From Tolumonas osonensis (GTDB lineage: Bacteria > Pseudomonadota > Gammaproteobacteria > Enterobacterales > Aeromonadaceae), in assembly GCF_014202415.1 (NCBI RefSeq), contig NZ_JACHGR010000002.1, forward strand, positions 310,001-374,000: DNA of 64,000 nucleotides, written 5' to 3'. Below, piece after piece: positions 24,473 through 33,334 of this stretch. The first letter of the stretch is position 1, and each line of letters opens with the position of its first letter. The notes below the pieces were generated by a model. It saw only the letters and a list, made by a program, of their open reading frames with translations. It was not told the origin of the DNA and did not search any database. A program made the position numbers and the translations under genes.

Positions 24473-26077
24473 TTAATTAAAAAATTCGGCTGGCATAACG
24501 CCAAAAGAATCTGAAAGCGCAGCGCCGTCAGAACGGGGGTCGGTTGCCAGATCAACCACGCCGGCTTCGGTTGCTGAAATCGCCCCGGCATGTCCCATCA
24601 GTTCCGAACAGGCAGGGATCGGTTGCATTTCATGTCCCCGTTGCTGCAGTGAAGAGAGAATAGGTTCTGGCATATCCGCTTCTATTTTCAGGTTATGGCT
24701 GTTATCACCCCAGGTTCGTCCCAGCAGCCAGCGCGGTGCAGCAACAGCTTCGCTGAGTGATAACTGCTGATAGAGATGACGCCAGATGATGGCCGCCTGA
24801 GTTTGCGGTTGTCCTTCCCCGCCCATAGTGCCGTAAGCCAAAATCCGGCCATCATTGAGATGCACCAGTGCCGGATTCAGCGTATGAAATGGCTGAATAT
24901 TGCCTTTCAGTTCATTGGTGGCACCGCGTTCCAGACTGAAACTGACGCCGCGGTTATTCCACAACAGGCCCAGTTCAGGGATGACCAGACCTGAGCCGAA
25001 TTCCCAATAGATACTCTGAATAAAGCTCACCATTCGCCCATCTTTATCGCGCGCAGCCATCCAGATGGTATCGCCTGGTATGGCCGGATTTGGCCAAGGT
25101 GCAGCCTGATTTAGATCAATCTCTGCGGCCAGTTTTTGCAATGCCGGTTCCTGTAACCAGCGACTGATATCTTTAGTCGCCACCGAGGCATCCTGTGCTT
25201 CGGCATTGCGCACGCGGAAAGCCTGTTTGGTCGCCTCCACCAGCAAATGCAGTTGCGTACTGTCATCCAGTGATGAGTCAAAACAGCGATCAAACAGTGC
25301 CAGAATCAGCAGTGATGCAATGCCCTGCGTTGGTAACGGCAGGTTATAAAACCTGCCTTTGCTGGTCGTGACAGATAAAGGCTCCATCTGACGTGCTTTG
25401 TAGGCCGCAAGATCAGCCTGCGTCAGCAGTGAGCCGGCTTTAGCTAAGGCGGCAGCAATACAATTCGCTGTTTGACCACGATAAAAATCATCGAGACCAA
25501 CCCTGCTCAAATGTTGCAGCAAGTCAGCCAACGGCTCATTGCGTAATGTTTCACCCACCCTCAATACATCACCGTTTGGCAGATAACGATCGCTAAACCC
25601 CGCAACAGCTGATAACTCATTGATGGTTTTGCGACTGGCGGCCGCCAGACTTTCGGTCACTTTGATGCCGTTGCGAGCCAGATGAATGGCCGCATGCAGG
25701 ATGTTTTCCAGCCCGATCCCGGTTTGCCACTTCTCACTCATTTCCAGCGCCAGTTGCCAGCCGCTGACAGTGCCTGCCACGGTTAATGCCGCGGCACTGC
25801 CACGGGATGGGATCTGTGCATAATTTCGGTTCTGATACCAAGCTGCAGACGCTTGTGCCGCGCTGACACCTGCCGCATTAATGGCAACAGGTTGCTTACC
25901 GGGCTCATGGATCAGCCAGAAACCATCGCCGCCCAAACTGTTCATGTGTGGATACGCGACGGCAATCGCGGCAGCGGCGGCCACCATCGCTTCAATCGCA
26001 GTGCCACCGTTTTTCAAAATCGCCATACCCGCTTCGGACGCCTGAAAATGAGAGGCAGTAAAGGCTAATTGCTTCAT
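24473..26077 (-). CDS. hpxW: oxamate amidohydrolase, gamma-glutamyltransferase-like Ntn hydrolase
   Basis: About 534 residues of the Ggt/Ntn-hydrolase fold without a signal peptide, hence cytosolic. Autocatalytic cleavage is expected before Thr337 (IPGDTIWMAARD), giving alpha and beta subunits. NSLGGDGFWLIHEP and GTMGGEGQPQTQAA are family signatures. The classic GTTH motif is GDTI here, as expected for the oxamate amidohydrolase branch. With HpxJ, HpxK and an amidase it fits the final oxamate step of the Klebsiella-type pathway. ATG 26077 follows the amidase stop by one base. Confidence 0.78.
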   Translation of the reverse strand: MKQLAFTASHFQASEAGMAILKNGGTAIEAMVAAAAAIAVAYPHMNSLGGDGFWLIHEPGKQPVAINAAGVSAAQASAAWYQNRNYAQIPSRGSAAALTVAGTVSGWQLALEMSEKWQTGIGLENILHAAIHLARNGIKVTESLAAASRKTINELSAVAGFSDRYLPNGDVLRVGETLRNEPLADLLQHLSRVGLDDFYRGQTANCIAAALAKAGSLLTQADLAAYKARQMEPLSVTTSKGRFYNLPLPTQGIASLLILALFDRCFDSSLDDSTQLHLLVEATKQAFRVRNAEAQDASVATKDISRWLQEPALQKLAAEIDLNQAAPWPNPAIPGDTIWMAARDKDGRMVSFIQSIYWEFGSGLVIPELGLLWNNRGVSFSLERGATNELKGNIQPFHTLNPALVHLNDGRILAYGTMGGEGQPQTQAAIIWRHLYQQLSLSEAVAAPRWLLGRTWGDNSHNLKIEADMPEPILSSLQQRGHEMQPIPACSELMGHAGAISATEAGVVDLATDPRSDGAALSDSFGVMPAEFFN

Positions 26078-26078
26078 C

Positions 26079-27266
26079 TCAGTTATCCTTGCCGATGGCA
26101 TCGCTGAACAGACGGGCTAAGGCCAGCAACTGCATGTCGCTACCTGGTTTGCCGATAATGGATAAACCAAAAGGAACGCCATTGACCTTCACTAATGGCA
26201 GGTGTATCTGCGGAAGTCCGGCCAGACCCGCCAGTGCCGTTAGCCCCAGCAATTTCATGCGAAAATCGGCCAAATCAGCATCGCTGGCACTGCGTAATGG
26301 AGCCAGATCAGGCGTGGTCGGAATAACCAGAAAAGCCGTATCCAACTGAGCAATGATCTCTGCTTTCCACTGCTGGCAGGCTTCTTCAGCTTGTGCCTCT
26401 GCGTCTGCCGTTAACTGGCTGGCCCACTGAAAACGTTCGGCGATATCCGGCGCAAACGCATCAAGATGCTGCATTGCCCATGCAGAATGTGTACGGGCGA
26501 CTTCCCGTCCTTGTAAGGTGCGAAATGTATTATTCAGTTCACTCAGACGGACAGGATCAAAATCCCATCCATTGACAGAAACAGCACACGCCACGATCTG
26601 TTGTTTAAGCGGTGCAATGGCGGTACGCAGTGCTTCCGGCAACAAATCAAACAACGTGGTAGCCCAGAGCAAATCAACGGCTTCCGGTTTGAGCGGAGCT
26701 GCACCGAATAACACAGCCCCGACCCGTTCCAGCGTTACCGCATCACGACACAGCCAGCCAGGGGTATCAAACCTCGGTGCTAACGGCACCATATGTTCCG
26801 AAGATAAACGACCGTGAGTCGGACGGATGCCAAACAGGCCGTTATAACAGGCCGGAACACGAATCGAACCGCCGGTATCCGTACCTAAGCCAACATCGGC
26901 CTCGCCACGAGCGACCGCAACAGCACTGCCGCTGGAAGAACCGCCCGGTAACCGATCCGGTGCAGCAGGATTAGCTGGTGTGCCGTAGTGAATATTGCAA
27001 CCATTGAGGCTATAGGCCAGTTCATCAGTTTGTACCCGGCCAATAATTTGCATACCCGCATTCATTAATTGGAGTAGCACCGGTGACGTTGCCGCCGCAG
27101 GTTCATGGGTGTGCAGCCAGGTTGGATTCCCAGCACCGGTCGGATATCCCGCCACATGATAGAGATCTTTGTAAACCAGACGCAGATCGCTCAGCGCGCC
27201 TTCCTGCGTCGTTCTGAAATTATGTGGCCCATGCGGGCAGTAAACAGAGAAATCAGCCAAGTCCAT
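26079..27266 (-). CDS. amidase-signature enzyme, possibly oxalurate amidohydrolase
   Basis: About 395 residues of the amidase signature family. Lys is in VYKDLYHVAG, the cis-Ser is in PGGSSSGSAVAVA and the nucleophilic Ser is in GTDTGGSIRVPA, so the triad is intact. It is shorter than AtzE/HpxY-type amidases (about 460 residues) and resembles AMI1-type amidases. First gene of the operon with hpxW, TauE, hpxJ and hpxK. Position suggests hydrolysis of oxalurate or a related amide. The small partner subunit (HpxX/AtzG type) was not found. Start is ATG 27266, chosen on homology, as the ribosome site is weak. Confidence 0.7.
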   Translation of the reverse strand: MDLADFSVYCPHGPHNFRTTQEGALSDLRLVYKDLYHVAGYPTGAGNPTWLHTHEPAAATSPVLLQLMNAGMQIIGRVQTDELAYSLNGCNIHYGTPANPAAPDRLPGGSSSGSAVAVARGEADVGLGTDTGGSIRVPACYNGLFGIRPTHGRLSSEHMVPLAPRFDTPGWLCRDAVTLERVGAVLFGAAPLKPEAVDLLWATTLFDLLPEALRTAIAPLKQQIVACAVSVNGWDFDPVRLSELNNTFRTLQGREVARTHSAWAMQHLDAFAPDIAERFQWASQLTADAEAQAEEACQQWKAEIIAQLDTAFLVIPTTPDLAPLRSASDADLADFRMKLLGLTALAGLAGLPQIHLPLVKVNGVPFGLSIIGKPGSDMQLLALARLFSDAIGKDN

Positions 27267-27300
27267 CACTCCAATCCGAACTTCAATATACCCATTAAAC

Positions 27301-27343
27301 AACTATTGTTTCTTTTAGTAAACACATTGGAACTATTATTTCT
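27301..27343. promoter_or_regulatory. two direct-repeat operator sites upstream of the amidase operon
   Basis: AACTATTGTTTCT (27301-27313) and AACTATTATTTCT (27331-27343), 30 bp apart and differing at one position, lie 35-77 bp before the operon start. Their complements (AGAAAYAATAGTT) belong to the motif GAAACWWTAGTTTC also found at 29160-29173 and 36755-36770. Confidence 0.55.
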
Positions 27344-27353
27344 TGCGGGGATA

Positions 27354-27399
27354 TAAAAAATCTGCGTAACCAGCCAAACGATTCACGCAGACATTTTTT
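27354..27399. terminator. bidirectional intrinsic terminator after the RpiR gene
   Basis: TCTGCGT (27361-27367) pairs with ACGCAGA (27385-27391), flanked by AAAAAA (27355-27360, a T-run on the minus strand) and TTTTTT (27394-27399). It separates the regulator genes from the amidase operon. Confidence 0.75.
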
Positions 27400-27418
27400 C
27401 TTTCAGTTCAATCAGGAA

Positions 27419-28276
27419 CTAGCCTCCCAGAGAGGGTTCTAATTCATCCATCAGATCAAACAGTTCATCAATCGCCTGCACCCGACTGTCATCTGACAGT
27501 TTCTGCTGGCAAAGGTTCGACATCAGACTGACCACCGCCATCGCACTGGCATAACTGGCAAATCCGCCTGGACTGATTTGATGACAAGTTAGCGTCCAGT
27601 CCGCATGTATTGCATGCTCTAATCCGGAAGGATCCGTGATCAGCAGACACTTCGCCGGTGATTTGCCCAGCCACTGCATGATTCGTTTCACATTAACCGG
27701 ACGACGGCGCATCGCCACCATAATCACCAAATCTTGTTCGGTCAGTTGGCTCAGCTCTTCCGCCAGCGTCTGCCCAGGTTGTGGCACAATATCCACGCCT
27801 GCTCGCAGTTGTAACAACTGCTGGCGCCAGTGCAGTGCAACCGGATAGCTGTTACGAAAACCGATCACCTTAATTTGTCTGACTGAGCACATCGTTTCCG
27901 CAATGGCATCCAGCGGTAACCGCTGTAAGTCCGTCAGCGTCTGTTGCCAGTTTCTCGCTTCCTGTGCCTGATGGTTGGCTAATAACGTGCCGATATCCGC
28001 GGGCTGCTGATCTGCCAGTAATGGAGAACCGGACGTTTGCACCTTACGCAGATCCTGCCGGACTTCAGCGAAGCTGTCATAACCCAGGCGTTTAAAGAAA
28101 CGGCTCACCACCGGTTTGGACACGCGCGCCAGACGAGCCATATCCGCACTGGAATAAATCGCCAGTTCAGCTTCATGCGTCAGCAGAAATTCGGCAAGTT
28201 GCCGCTCTTTCGGCCCCATCTGTTCCAGTTGCAGGTAAATCCGTTGTGCAAGTTCCGAGCGAGGCATATCGGGCAT
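27419..28276 (-). CDS. RpiR/MurR-family transcriptional regulator
   Basis: 285 residues. The N-terminal HTH covers about 1-80 (YSSADMARLARVSKPVVSRFFKRLGYDSFAEVR), followed by a SIS domain beginning IKVIGFRNSYPVALHWRQQLLQL; the usual SIS Ser/Thr pocket is partly substituted (LVIMVAMRRRPVNV). Probably senses a ureide intermediate rather than a sugar phosphate. It is co-transcribed with the GntR gene 23 bp upstream, in the centre of the allantoin region. It is the likeliest user of the GAAACWWTAGTTTC motif, which is inference. Confidence 0.8.
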   Translation of the reverse strand: MPDMPRSELAQRIYLQLEQMGPKERQLAEFLLTHEAELAIYSSADMARLARVSKPVVSRFFKRLGYDSFAEVRQDLRKVQTSGSPLLADQQPADIGTLLANHQAQEARNWQQTLTDLQRLPLDAIAETMCSVRQIKVIGFRNSYPVALHWRQQLLQLRAGVDIVPQPGQTLAEELSQLTEQDLVIMVAMRRRPVNVKRIMQWLGKSPAKCLLITDPSGLEHAIHADWTLTCHQISPGGFASYASAMAVVSLMSNLCQQKLSDDSRVQAIDELFDLMDELEPSLGG

Positions 28277-28299
28277 CTCTCATCAATAATTGAAAATGA

Positions 28300-28992
28300 T
28301 TATAACGGTTTGCGAATCGCCTGAAACACCGCCTCTAAATCGGTTTCTTTCACCGGACGCTCAAAAACCAATTCGGCTTCAATATCATTTAAATGTTCAA
28401 GCATCAGTTTCTGAGCTTCCAATGATTGTTTATTGGCAATCAAATCGACCAACTGAGCATGATGGCTTTCATCACAATGATGCACTTGCTCAGACTGGTA
28501 TTTCTCCAGAATCAGTGAACTCAGCGCGATCAGTTGCCTTAAGAAATCGAGGTAAAGCTGATTACCCGCGATTTCCGCCAGCATAATATGAAACTCGCCT
28601 GTCGCCCGGATTAATGCATGTCTGTCATGTGTATTCCGCGCAGCACTTTCTGCCTCCAGATGGTGCCGAAGTTTCAGCAAATCCGTTTCTTTTCTATTCT
28701 GACAAGCCAGCGCAACCACTTCTTTCTCAATCAGTTTACGGGACTGAAACACTTCTCTGGCCTGTTTTTCGGTCGGTTCAGCGACTTCGGCACCTCTATT
28801 GGGCTTGATCTCCACCAGCCTCCGTTGCGCCATTAAAAGTAATGCCTGCCTGACTACCGGCCGACTGGTGCCTAGTGCCGAAGCCAGTTTGGTTTCAACA
28901 AGACGAGTATTGGGCTCTAAGCGTCGTTCAAGAATCGCCTGATAGATTGCGTCACAGACCTTATCAACATCTGTTTGCTCATCTTCTTGCAT
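28300..28992 (-). CDS. GntR-family (FadR/FCD subfamily) transcriptional regulator
   Basis: 230 residues. The winged HTH at residues about 10-75 has ALGTSRPVVRQALLLMAQRRLVEIKPNRGAEV. The FCD effector domain carries metal-binding residues in RATGEFHIMLAEIAGN and CDESHHAQLVDLI. Comparable GntR proteins (HpxS in Klebsiella) control ureide genes. It is divergent from the transporter operon, and both promoters carry ATTGYTRACAAT palindromes, suggesting autoregulation and joint control. Starts at ATG 28992. Confidence 0.85.
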   Translation of the reverse strand: MQEDEQTDVDKVCDAIYQAILERRLEPNTRLVETKLASALGTSRPVVRQALLLMAQRRLVEIKPNRGAEVAEPTEKQAREVFQSRKLIEKEVVALACQNRKETDLLKLRHHLEAESAARNTHDRHALIRATGEFHIMLAEIAGNQLYLDFLRQLIALSSLILEKYQSEQVHHCDESHHAQLVDLIANKQSLEAQKLMLEHLNDIEAELVFERPVKETDLEAVFQAIRKPL

Positions 28993-29014
28993 TTATTACA
29001 CCTCAAAACCACAC

Positions 29015-29026
29015 ATTGCTGACAAT
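29015..29026. promoter_or_regulatory. candidate GntR operator near the gntR start
   Basis: ATTGCTGACAAT, 23 bp upstream of the GntR ATG. It matches ATTGTTAACAAT at 29223-29234 at ten of twelve positions, with both half-sites (ATTG and ACAAT) identical. Confidence 0.5.
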
Positions 29027-29159
29027 TATTGTTTAGCTTTGTTATCACGTCAATGGAGATATTGTTTGCACCATTTTGATCTTTATGTGCACTGTTTTGG
29101 CTTTTTTACCGGGTTTACCGAGGACTGTGTTATCTAAAGTAACACGATAATAGCCTTGT

Positions 29160-29173
29160 GGAACAATAGTTTC
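29160..29173. promoter_or_regulatory. candidate RpiR-type operator (GGAACAATAGTTTC)
   Basis: One base away from the palindromic consensus GAAACWWTAGTTTC. It lies 73 bp upstream of the transporter ATPase gene, between two GntR-like sites. Confidence 0.45.
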
Positions 29174-29209
29174 AGACAAAAAATCAAACATGGCATATCG
29201 ATTGCTTAC

Positions 29210-29234
29210 ATTGATAACAAAGATTGTTAACAAT
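29210..29234. promoter_or_regulatory. candidate GntR operator cluster before the transporter operon
   Basis: ATTGATAACAAA (29210-29221) is followed directly by the perfect palindrome ATTGTTAACAAT (29223-29234), with ATTGCTTACA also at 29201. The site ends 11 bp before the first gene of the operon. Confidence 0.5.
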
Positions 29235-29245
29235 GGAATGAAATA

Positions 29246-30262
29246 ATGGTGGCAACTAAACCAGCAGTCGAATTAATCGCAGTGTCAAAACGCTATGCCA
29301 GCGGCCAATTGGCAGTCAGCCAGATAAACCTGCGTATTCCTAAAGGAAGCTATTGTTGTTTGCTTGGACCAAGCGGTTGTGGAAAAAGCACATTACTGCG
29401 CATGATTGCCGGCCATGAATCAGTCACCGACGGTGATGTCTTACTGGATAACCGCAATGTGACCAATCACAGCCCGGCCGAACGCGGTACCGCGCTGATG
29501 TTTCAGAACTATGCGCTATTCCCGCACATGACCTGCCTAGATAACGTGGCCTACCCGCTTAAAGTAGCCGGTATCAGCAAATCGGAGCGACTCGAACAGG
29601 CGCACGAATTGCTCGCCAAGGTCAATATGAGCGATTACGCCAATGCGTATCCGGAACAACTCTCTGGTGGTCAGCAACAACGTATCGCGCTTGCACGTGC
29701 CCTGATCCGCAAACCGGAAGTGGTGTTGCTTGATGAACCGCTGTCAGCGCTGGATCCCTTCCTGCGTATTCAGATGCGTAAAGAGTTAAAACGAATTCAG
29801 CATGAAATGGGCATCACCTTTATCCACGTCACCCATTCCCAGGATGAAGCATTTGCACTCGCCGATACCATCGTCGTAATGAGCAAGGGTGAATTGCAGC
29901 AGGTCGGAACGCCACAGATCATTTTCAATAAACCTGCTAACCCTTTTGTCGCCAATTTCATCGGGGGCCACAACATCATCAAGGGCGCCATCGCACTGAC
30001 TGGCAGCCCCGCGGAAACCGCCTTTTCAGTCCGGTTTGATCGCATTGATATTGTTGATGAGCCTAAAAACAACACCATCCAGGCAGCCGTCATGGATGTT
30101 GAGTTTCAGGGAAATCATTCTCTGGTTCATTGCCAGTTAGCGGATTCCCAGCCCATTACTGTGCTTTGCCGGGACAACGAGGCGTCATTGTCGACGCTTT
30201 ATCCCGGAAAGTCGGTACATCTGCATGTAAACCCGGCCTCACTCAATCTGTTCACTCACTGA
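29246..30262 (+). CDS. PotA-type ABC transporter ATP-binding protein (allantoin uptake)
   Basis: 338 residues. Walker A is GPSGCGKST (about 38-46), signature LSGGQQQRIALARAL, Walker B VVLLDEPLSALD, switch HVTHSQDEA, and a C-terminal TOBE-like domain from about 240 (FIGGHNIIKGAI...). It is the spermidine/putrescine-type (PotA) family. Its operon encodes an allantoin racemase and allantoinase, so the cargo is probably allantoin, not polyamines. First gene of the operon; GGAATGAAATA precedes the ATG. It is 22 bp from the Tat-type binding-protein gene. Confidence 0.85.
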   Translation: MVATKPAVELIAVSKRYASGQLAVSQINLRIPKGSYCCLLGPSGCGKSTLLRMIAGHESVTDGDVLLDNRNVTNHSPAERGTALMFQNYALFPHMTCLDNVAYPLKVAGISKSERLEQAHELLAKVNMSDYANAYPEQLSGGQQQRIALARALIRKPEVVLLDEPLSALDPFLRIQMRKELKRIQHEMGITFIHVTHSQDEAFALADTIVVMSKGELQQVGTPQIIFNKPANPFVANFIGGHNIIKGAIALTGSPAETAFSVRFDRIDIVDEPKNNTIQAAVMDVEFQGNHSLVHCQLADSQPITVLCRDNEASLSTLYPGKSVHLHVNPASLNLFTH

Positions 30263-30284
30263 TCTGACCCATTGGAGGGATCCT

Positions 30285-31574
30285 ATGACTGTAGATAAAA
30301 AACCAGGTCTGACACGCCGTCAGTTTTTGAAAAATACTGCTGTTTTGTCTGTCGCAGCAGTGGCATCAGCACCATTCAGCGGTTTTCCGATGATCTGGAA
30401 ACAGAACATTAAAAACGTCACCTTGCGTCAGTTCGGTACCGGTGTATCCAACCTCAACGATATCGCCCGGAAGTGTAAAGAAGATCTGGGGATCAATCTG
30501 GAAATGACGGCACTGGACAGTGATGCCGTAACACAACGTGCGGTCACCCAGCCGAAGTCTTACGATCTGGCCGATATCGAATACTGGATCTGTAAAAAGG
30601 TTTTCCCAAGCGGCGCATTGCAACCGATCGATGTTCGTAAACTGCGTTTCTTTGACAAGATCTCGCCGCTGTTTACCACCGGCAACCTGCCGGGCAGCCA
30701 GATGTCGGCACAAGGCACTACCCCGTTTTCAGTTGGTTTTGTGGATGGCCCCGGCGCTAAAAAGTTTGCCGGTAAACAGACTGATTTCATGACACTGGTG
30801 CCGACCATTTATAACGCCGATACCTTGGGGGTTCGTCCTGATCTGGCTGGCCGCCCGATCACCAGCTGGGCAGACATTATGGATCCGGCCTTTAAAGGCA
30901 AAACCTCCATTCTGAACATTCCGTCGATCGGCATTATGGATGCCGCGATGATCTGCGAAGCCATGGGCGTCGTGAAATATGGCGACAAAGGCAACATGAC
31001 CCGCGAGGAAATCGACAAAACCATCGATTTTCTGATGCAGGCGAAGAAAGATGGTCAGTTCCGCGCATTCTGGAAGACCTTTGACGAATCCGTAAACCTG
31101 ATGTCCTCCGGTGAAGTCGTGATCCAGTCCATGTGGTCACCGGCCGTTGCCGCTGTTCGATCCAAAGGTATTCCATGTGTCTATCAGCCACTGAAAGAAG
31201 GCTACCGCGCCTGGGGTGGTGGCTTAGGCATCGCTAGCCATTTATCCGGTCTGGAACTCGAAGCCGCCTATGAATATATCGACTGGTATCTCTCCGGCTG
31301 GGTCGGTGCTTACCTGATGCGTCAGGGCTATTACACCGCCGCACCGGAAACCTCCCGCCAGCACATGAGTGCCGAAGAGTGGGATTTCTGGATGGAGGGT
31401 AAAGCCGCCAAAGCAGACATCATGAGTCCGCAAGGCAAAGTCATGGAGAAAGCCGGGACGATTCGTGATGGCGGTTCCTATCAGGATCGTATGGGCAAAG
31501 TGGCCTGCTGGAACTCGGTGATGGAAGAGAACAAATACATGGTTCGCAAGTGGAACGAGTTTATTGCTTCCTGA
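30285..31574 (+). CDS. Tat-exported PotD-like solute-binding protein
   Basis: 429 residues. The N-terminus has a twin-arginine signal, LTRRQFLKNTAVLSVAAVASAPF (twin Arg at residues 11-12), so export folded through Tat is predicted. The mature protein is an extracellular solute-binding protein of the PotD/PotF kind; segments such as SYDLADIEYWI, FMTLVPTIYNADTLG and GGLGIASHLSG are typical. It should feed an allantoin-like ligand to the permeases downstream. A tatABC set lies in the same cluster (34979-36166). A stem-loop follows the stop. Confidence 0.85.
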   Translation: MTVDKKPGLTRRQFLKNTAVLSVAAVASAPFSGFPMIWKQNIKNVTLRQFGTGVSNLNDIARKCKEDLGINLEMTALDSDAVTQRAVTQPKSYDLADIEYWICKKVFPSGALQPIDVRKLRFFDKISPLFTTGNLPGSQMSAQGTTPFSVGFVDGPGAKKFAGKQTDFMTLVPTIYNADTLGVRPDLAGRPITSWADIMDPAFKGKTSILNIPSIGIMDAAMICEAMGVVKYGDKGNMTREEIDKTIDFLMQAKKDGQFRAFWKTFDESVNLMSSGEVVIQSMWSPAVAAVRSKGIPCVYQPLKEGYRAWGGGLGIASHLSGLELEAAYEYIDWYLSGWVGAYLMRQGYYTAAPETSRQHMSAEEWDFWMEGKAAKADIMSPQGKVMEKAGTIRDGGSYQDRMGKVACWNSVMEENKYMVRKWNEFIAS

Positions 31575-31582
31575 TAGATCAC

Positions 31583-31610
31583 GCTCCGCAATGCAGGTTG
31601 CGGAGCTTTT
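31583..31610 (+). terminator. stem-loop with T-run after the binding-protein gene
   Basis: GCTCCGCAA (31583-31591), loop TGCAGG, TTGCGGAGC (31598-31606), then TTTTAAA. It sits inside the operon, so partial termination likely lowers permease expression relative to the binding protein. Confidence 0.7.
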
Positions 31611-31634
31611 AAACCAATTTAAAGGATTAAATTT

Positions 31635-32498
31635 ATGAGTACCCCTCCCGGACAGACGATAAATCCCAGTTATTGGCAGGCAAGCCCGCTGTTTCTCATC
31701 ATGCTGGCATTTCTGGTGTTTCCGGTCGGTGTGATAGTGACGGTGAGTTTCTGGGATTATGACTCTTATGAACTTATTCCCGATTTTATCTGGGATAACT
31801 ATCAGTACTTGCTGACATCAAAAGTCACCTGGCAAGCCTATGCACAAACTCTGTTTTACGCCGTGACAACCTGGGCAACCTGTCTGGTGATCGGTTTTCT
31901 TGTCGCGTATTACCTGGCATTCCATATCAGAAACAAAGCGCTCCAGAATCTGCTGTTCCTGCTGTGTACCGTGCCATTTTTTACATCCAATATCATCCGG
32001 ATGATTTCCTGGATCCCGTTATTGGGTCGCAATGGTCTGGTCAATCAAGGGCTGCTCGGCCTCGGGATCATTGATAAGCCGATCGAAGGTCTGCTTTACA
32101 GTGATTTCTCGGTGATCCTCGCTTTTGTCCATCTCAATGTCTTATTCATGATCATTCCGATCTTTAACTCTATGAGCCGGATTGATCGTCGCTTGCTGGA
32201 AGCCAGTTATGACAACGGCGCATCGAGTCTGACCACGCTGTTTCAGGTTGTTGTGCCCTTAAGCAAAACCGGCATCGTCATCGGTTCTGTCTTCGTACTC
32301 ACGTTGGTGATGGGCGATTTCATCACCGTGAAAATGATGAGCGGCGGTCTGAGTGCCTCCGTGGGTGTGCTGATCCATAACGAAATCGGTCTGCTGCAAT
32401 ATCCGGCCGCCGCGGCGAATGCCGTCGTATTACTGATCACTGTATTGATGATGCTGGCACTGTTGTTCCGCATGGTTGATATCAAGAAGGAGCTGTGA
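31635..32498 (+). CDS. PotB-type ABC transporter permease
   Basis: 287 residues with about six membrane helices of the PotB (HisM-like) permease family. The EAA coupling motif is in LLEASYDNGASSLTTLFQVVVPLSKTG (about 190-215). It forms the channel with the next permease. ATG is preceded by AAAGGATTAAATT. The stop overlaps the next start by one base. Confidence 0.83.
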   Translation: MSTPPGQTINPSYWQASPLFLIMLAFLVFPVGVIVTVSFWDYDSYELIPDFIWDNYQYLLTSKVTWQAYAQTLFYAVTTWATCLVIGFLVAYYLAFHIRNKALQNLLFLLCTVPFFTSNIIRMISWIPLLGRNGLVNQGLLGLGIIDKPIEGLLYSDFSVILAFVHLNVLFMIIPIFNSMSRIDRRLLEASYDNGASSLTTLFQVVVPLSKTGIVIGSVFVLTLVMGDFITVKMMSGGLSASVGVLIHNEIGLLQYPAAAANAVVLLITVLMMLALLFRMVDIKKEL

Positions 32499-33334
32499 TG
32501 AAAGCATCATTTTTCTCTGGTCGCCGAATCGAATTTATTCTGTTAACTGTGTTATTTGGCTTGTTTGTCCTGTTCCTTTACGGACCGACCATTACCATCG
32601 GACTGCTGTCATTTCAGGGGCCGAACGGTGGATTGACCTTCCCGATGAATGGCTGGTCGCTCACCTGGTTCCGTAGTTTGCTGGAAGCGCAGGCGGTCGG
32701 TGATTTTGCCGGTGCATTCAAGCGTTCGCTCGGTCTGGCGCTGCTGGTGACGGTGATTTCGACCCTGATCTCGATACTGGCCGGATTTGCGTTCCGCCGC
32801 CTGTTCAAAGGTTCAAATTTCCTGTTTGCGCTGGTTCTTATCAGCATGATCACCCCCTCCATTCTGGTGAGCCTCGGCGTCGGTCTGATGTTTGATCGTC
32901 TGGGATTCTCGCCGGAATGGTACAGCTCGGCTTTGGGCGCGCAACTGACCTGGTGTCTGCCGTTTGGGGTGCTGGTGATGTTTGTCGTCTTCAACCGTTT
33001 TAACCGGAATCTGGAAGCCGCCTCTTTCGATATGGGTGCCAGTTCATGGCAAACCGTACGCTGGGTGGTGCTGCCATCGATCCTCCCCAGTGTTATCGGC
33101 ATTGCGATGACCAGCTTTACGCTTTCGTATGATGAATTTGCCCGCACGCTGATGACCTCCGGCAGCCATAACACCTTGCCGCTGGAAATCTACGGCATGA
33201 CCACGAATGCCACGACACCGGCGCTATATGCACTGGGGACCGTCACCACCCTTTTCTCATTCATTCTTATCAGCTTCACGATGGGTTTGCTTGTCGTGAT
33301 CGCCAAACGTCGGGCCCGGAGGGAACATGCCTAA
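32498..33334 (+). CDS. PotC-type ABC transporter permease
   Basis: About 278 residues, six predicted helices; the EAA motif is in NLEAASFDMGASSWQTVRWVVLPSILPS (about 170-197). Typical of PotC. Start at ATG 32498, overlapping the TGA of the previous gene and preceded by AAGGAGCT; the GTG at 32495 is less likely. Its 3' end overlaps the racemase gene by 8 bp, so all these genes are tightly coupled. Confidence 0.82.
   Translation: MKASFFSGRRIEFILLTVLFGLFVLFLYGPTITIGLLSFQGPNGGLTFPMNGWSLTWFRSLLEAQAVGDFAGAFKRSLGLALLVTVISTLISILAGFAFRRLFKGSNFLFALVLISMITPSILVSLGVGLMFDRLGFSPEWYSSALGAQLTWCLPFGVLVMFVVFNRFNRNLEAASFDMGASSWQTVRWVVLPSILPSVIGIAMTSFTLSYDEFARTLMTSGSHNTLPLEIYGMTTNATTPALYALGTVTTLFSFILISFTMGLLVVIAKRRARREHA

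Noticed and set aside
29045-29233. 62-residue reading frame on the minus strand between the GntR gene and the transporter operon
   Set aside because: It lies in the divergent promoter region over operator-like palindromes, has no good ribosome binding site, and its composition is not protein-like.
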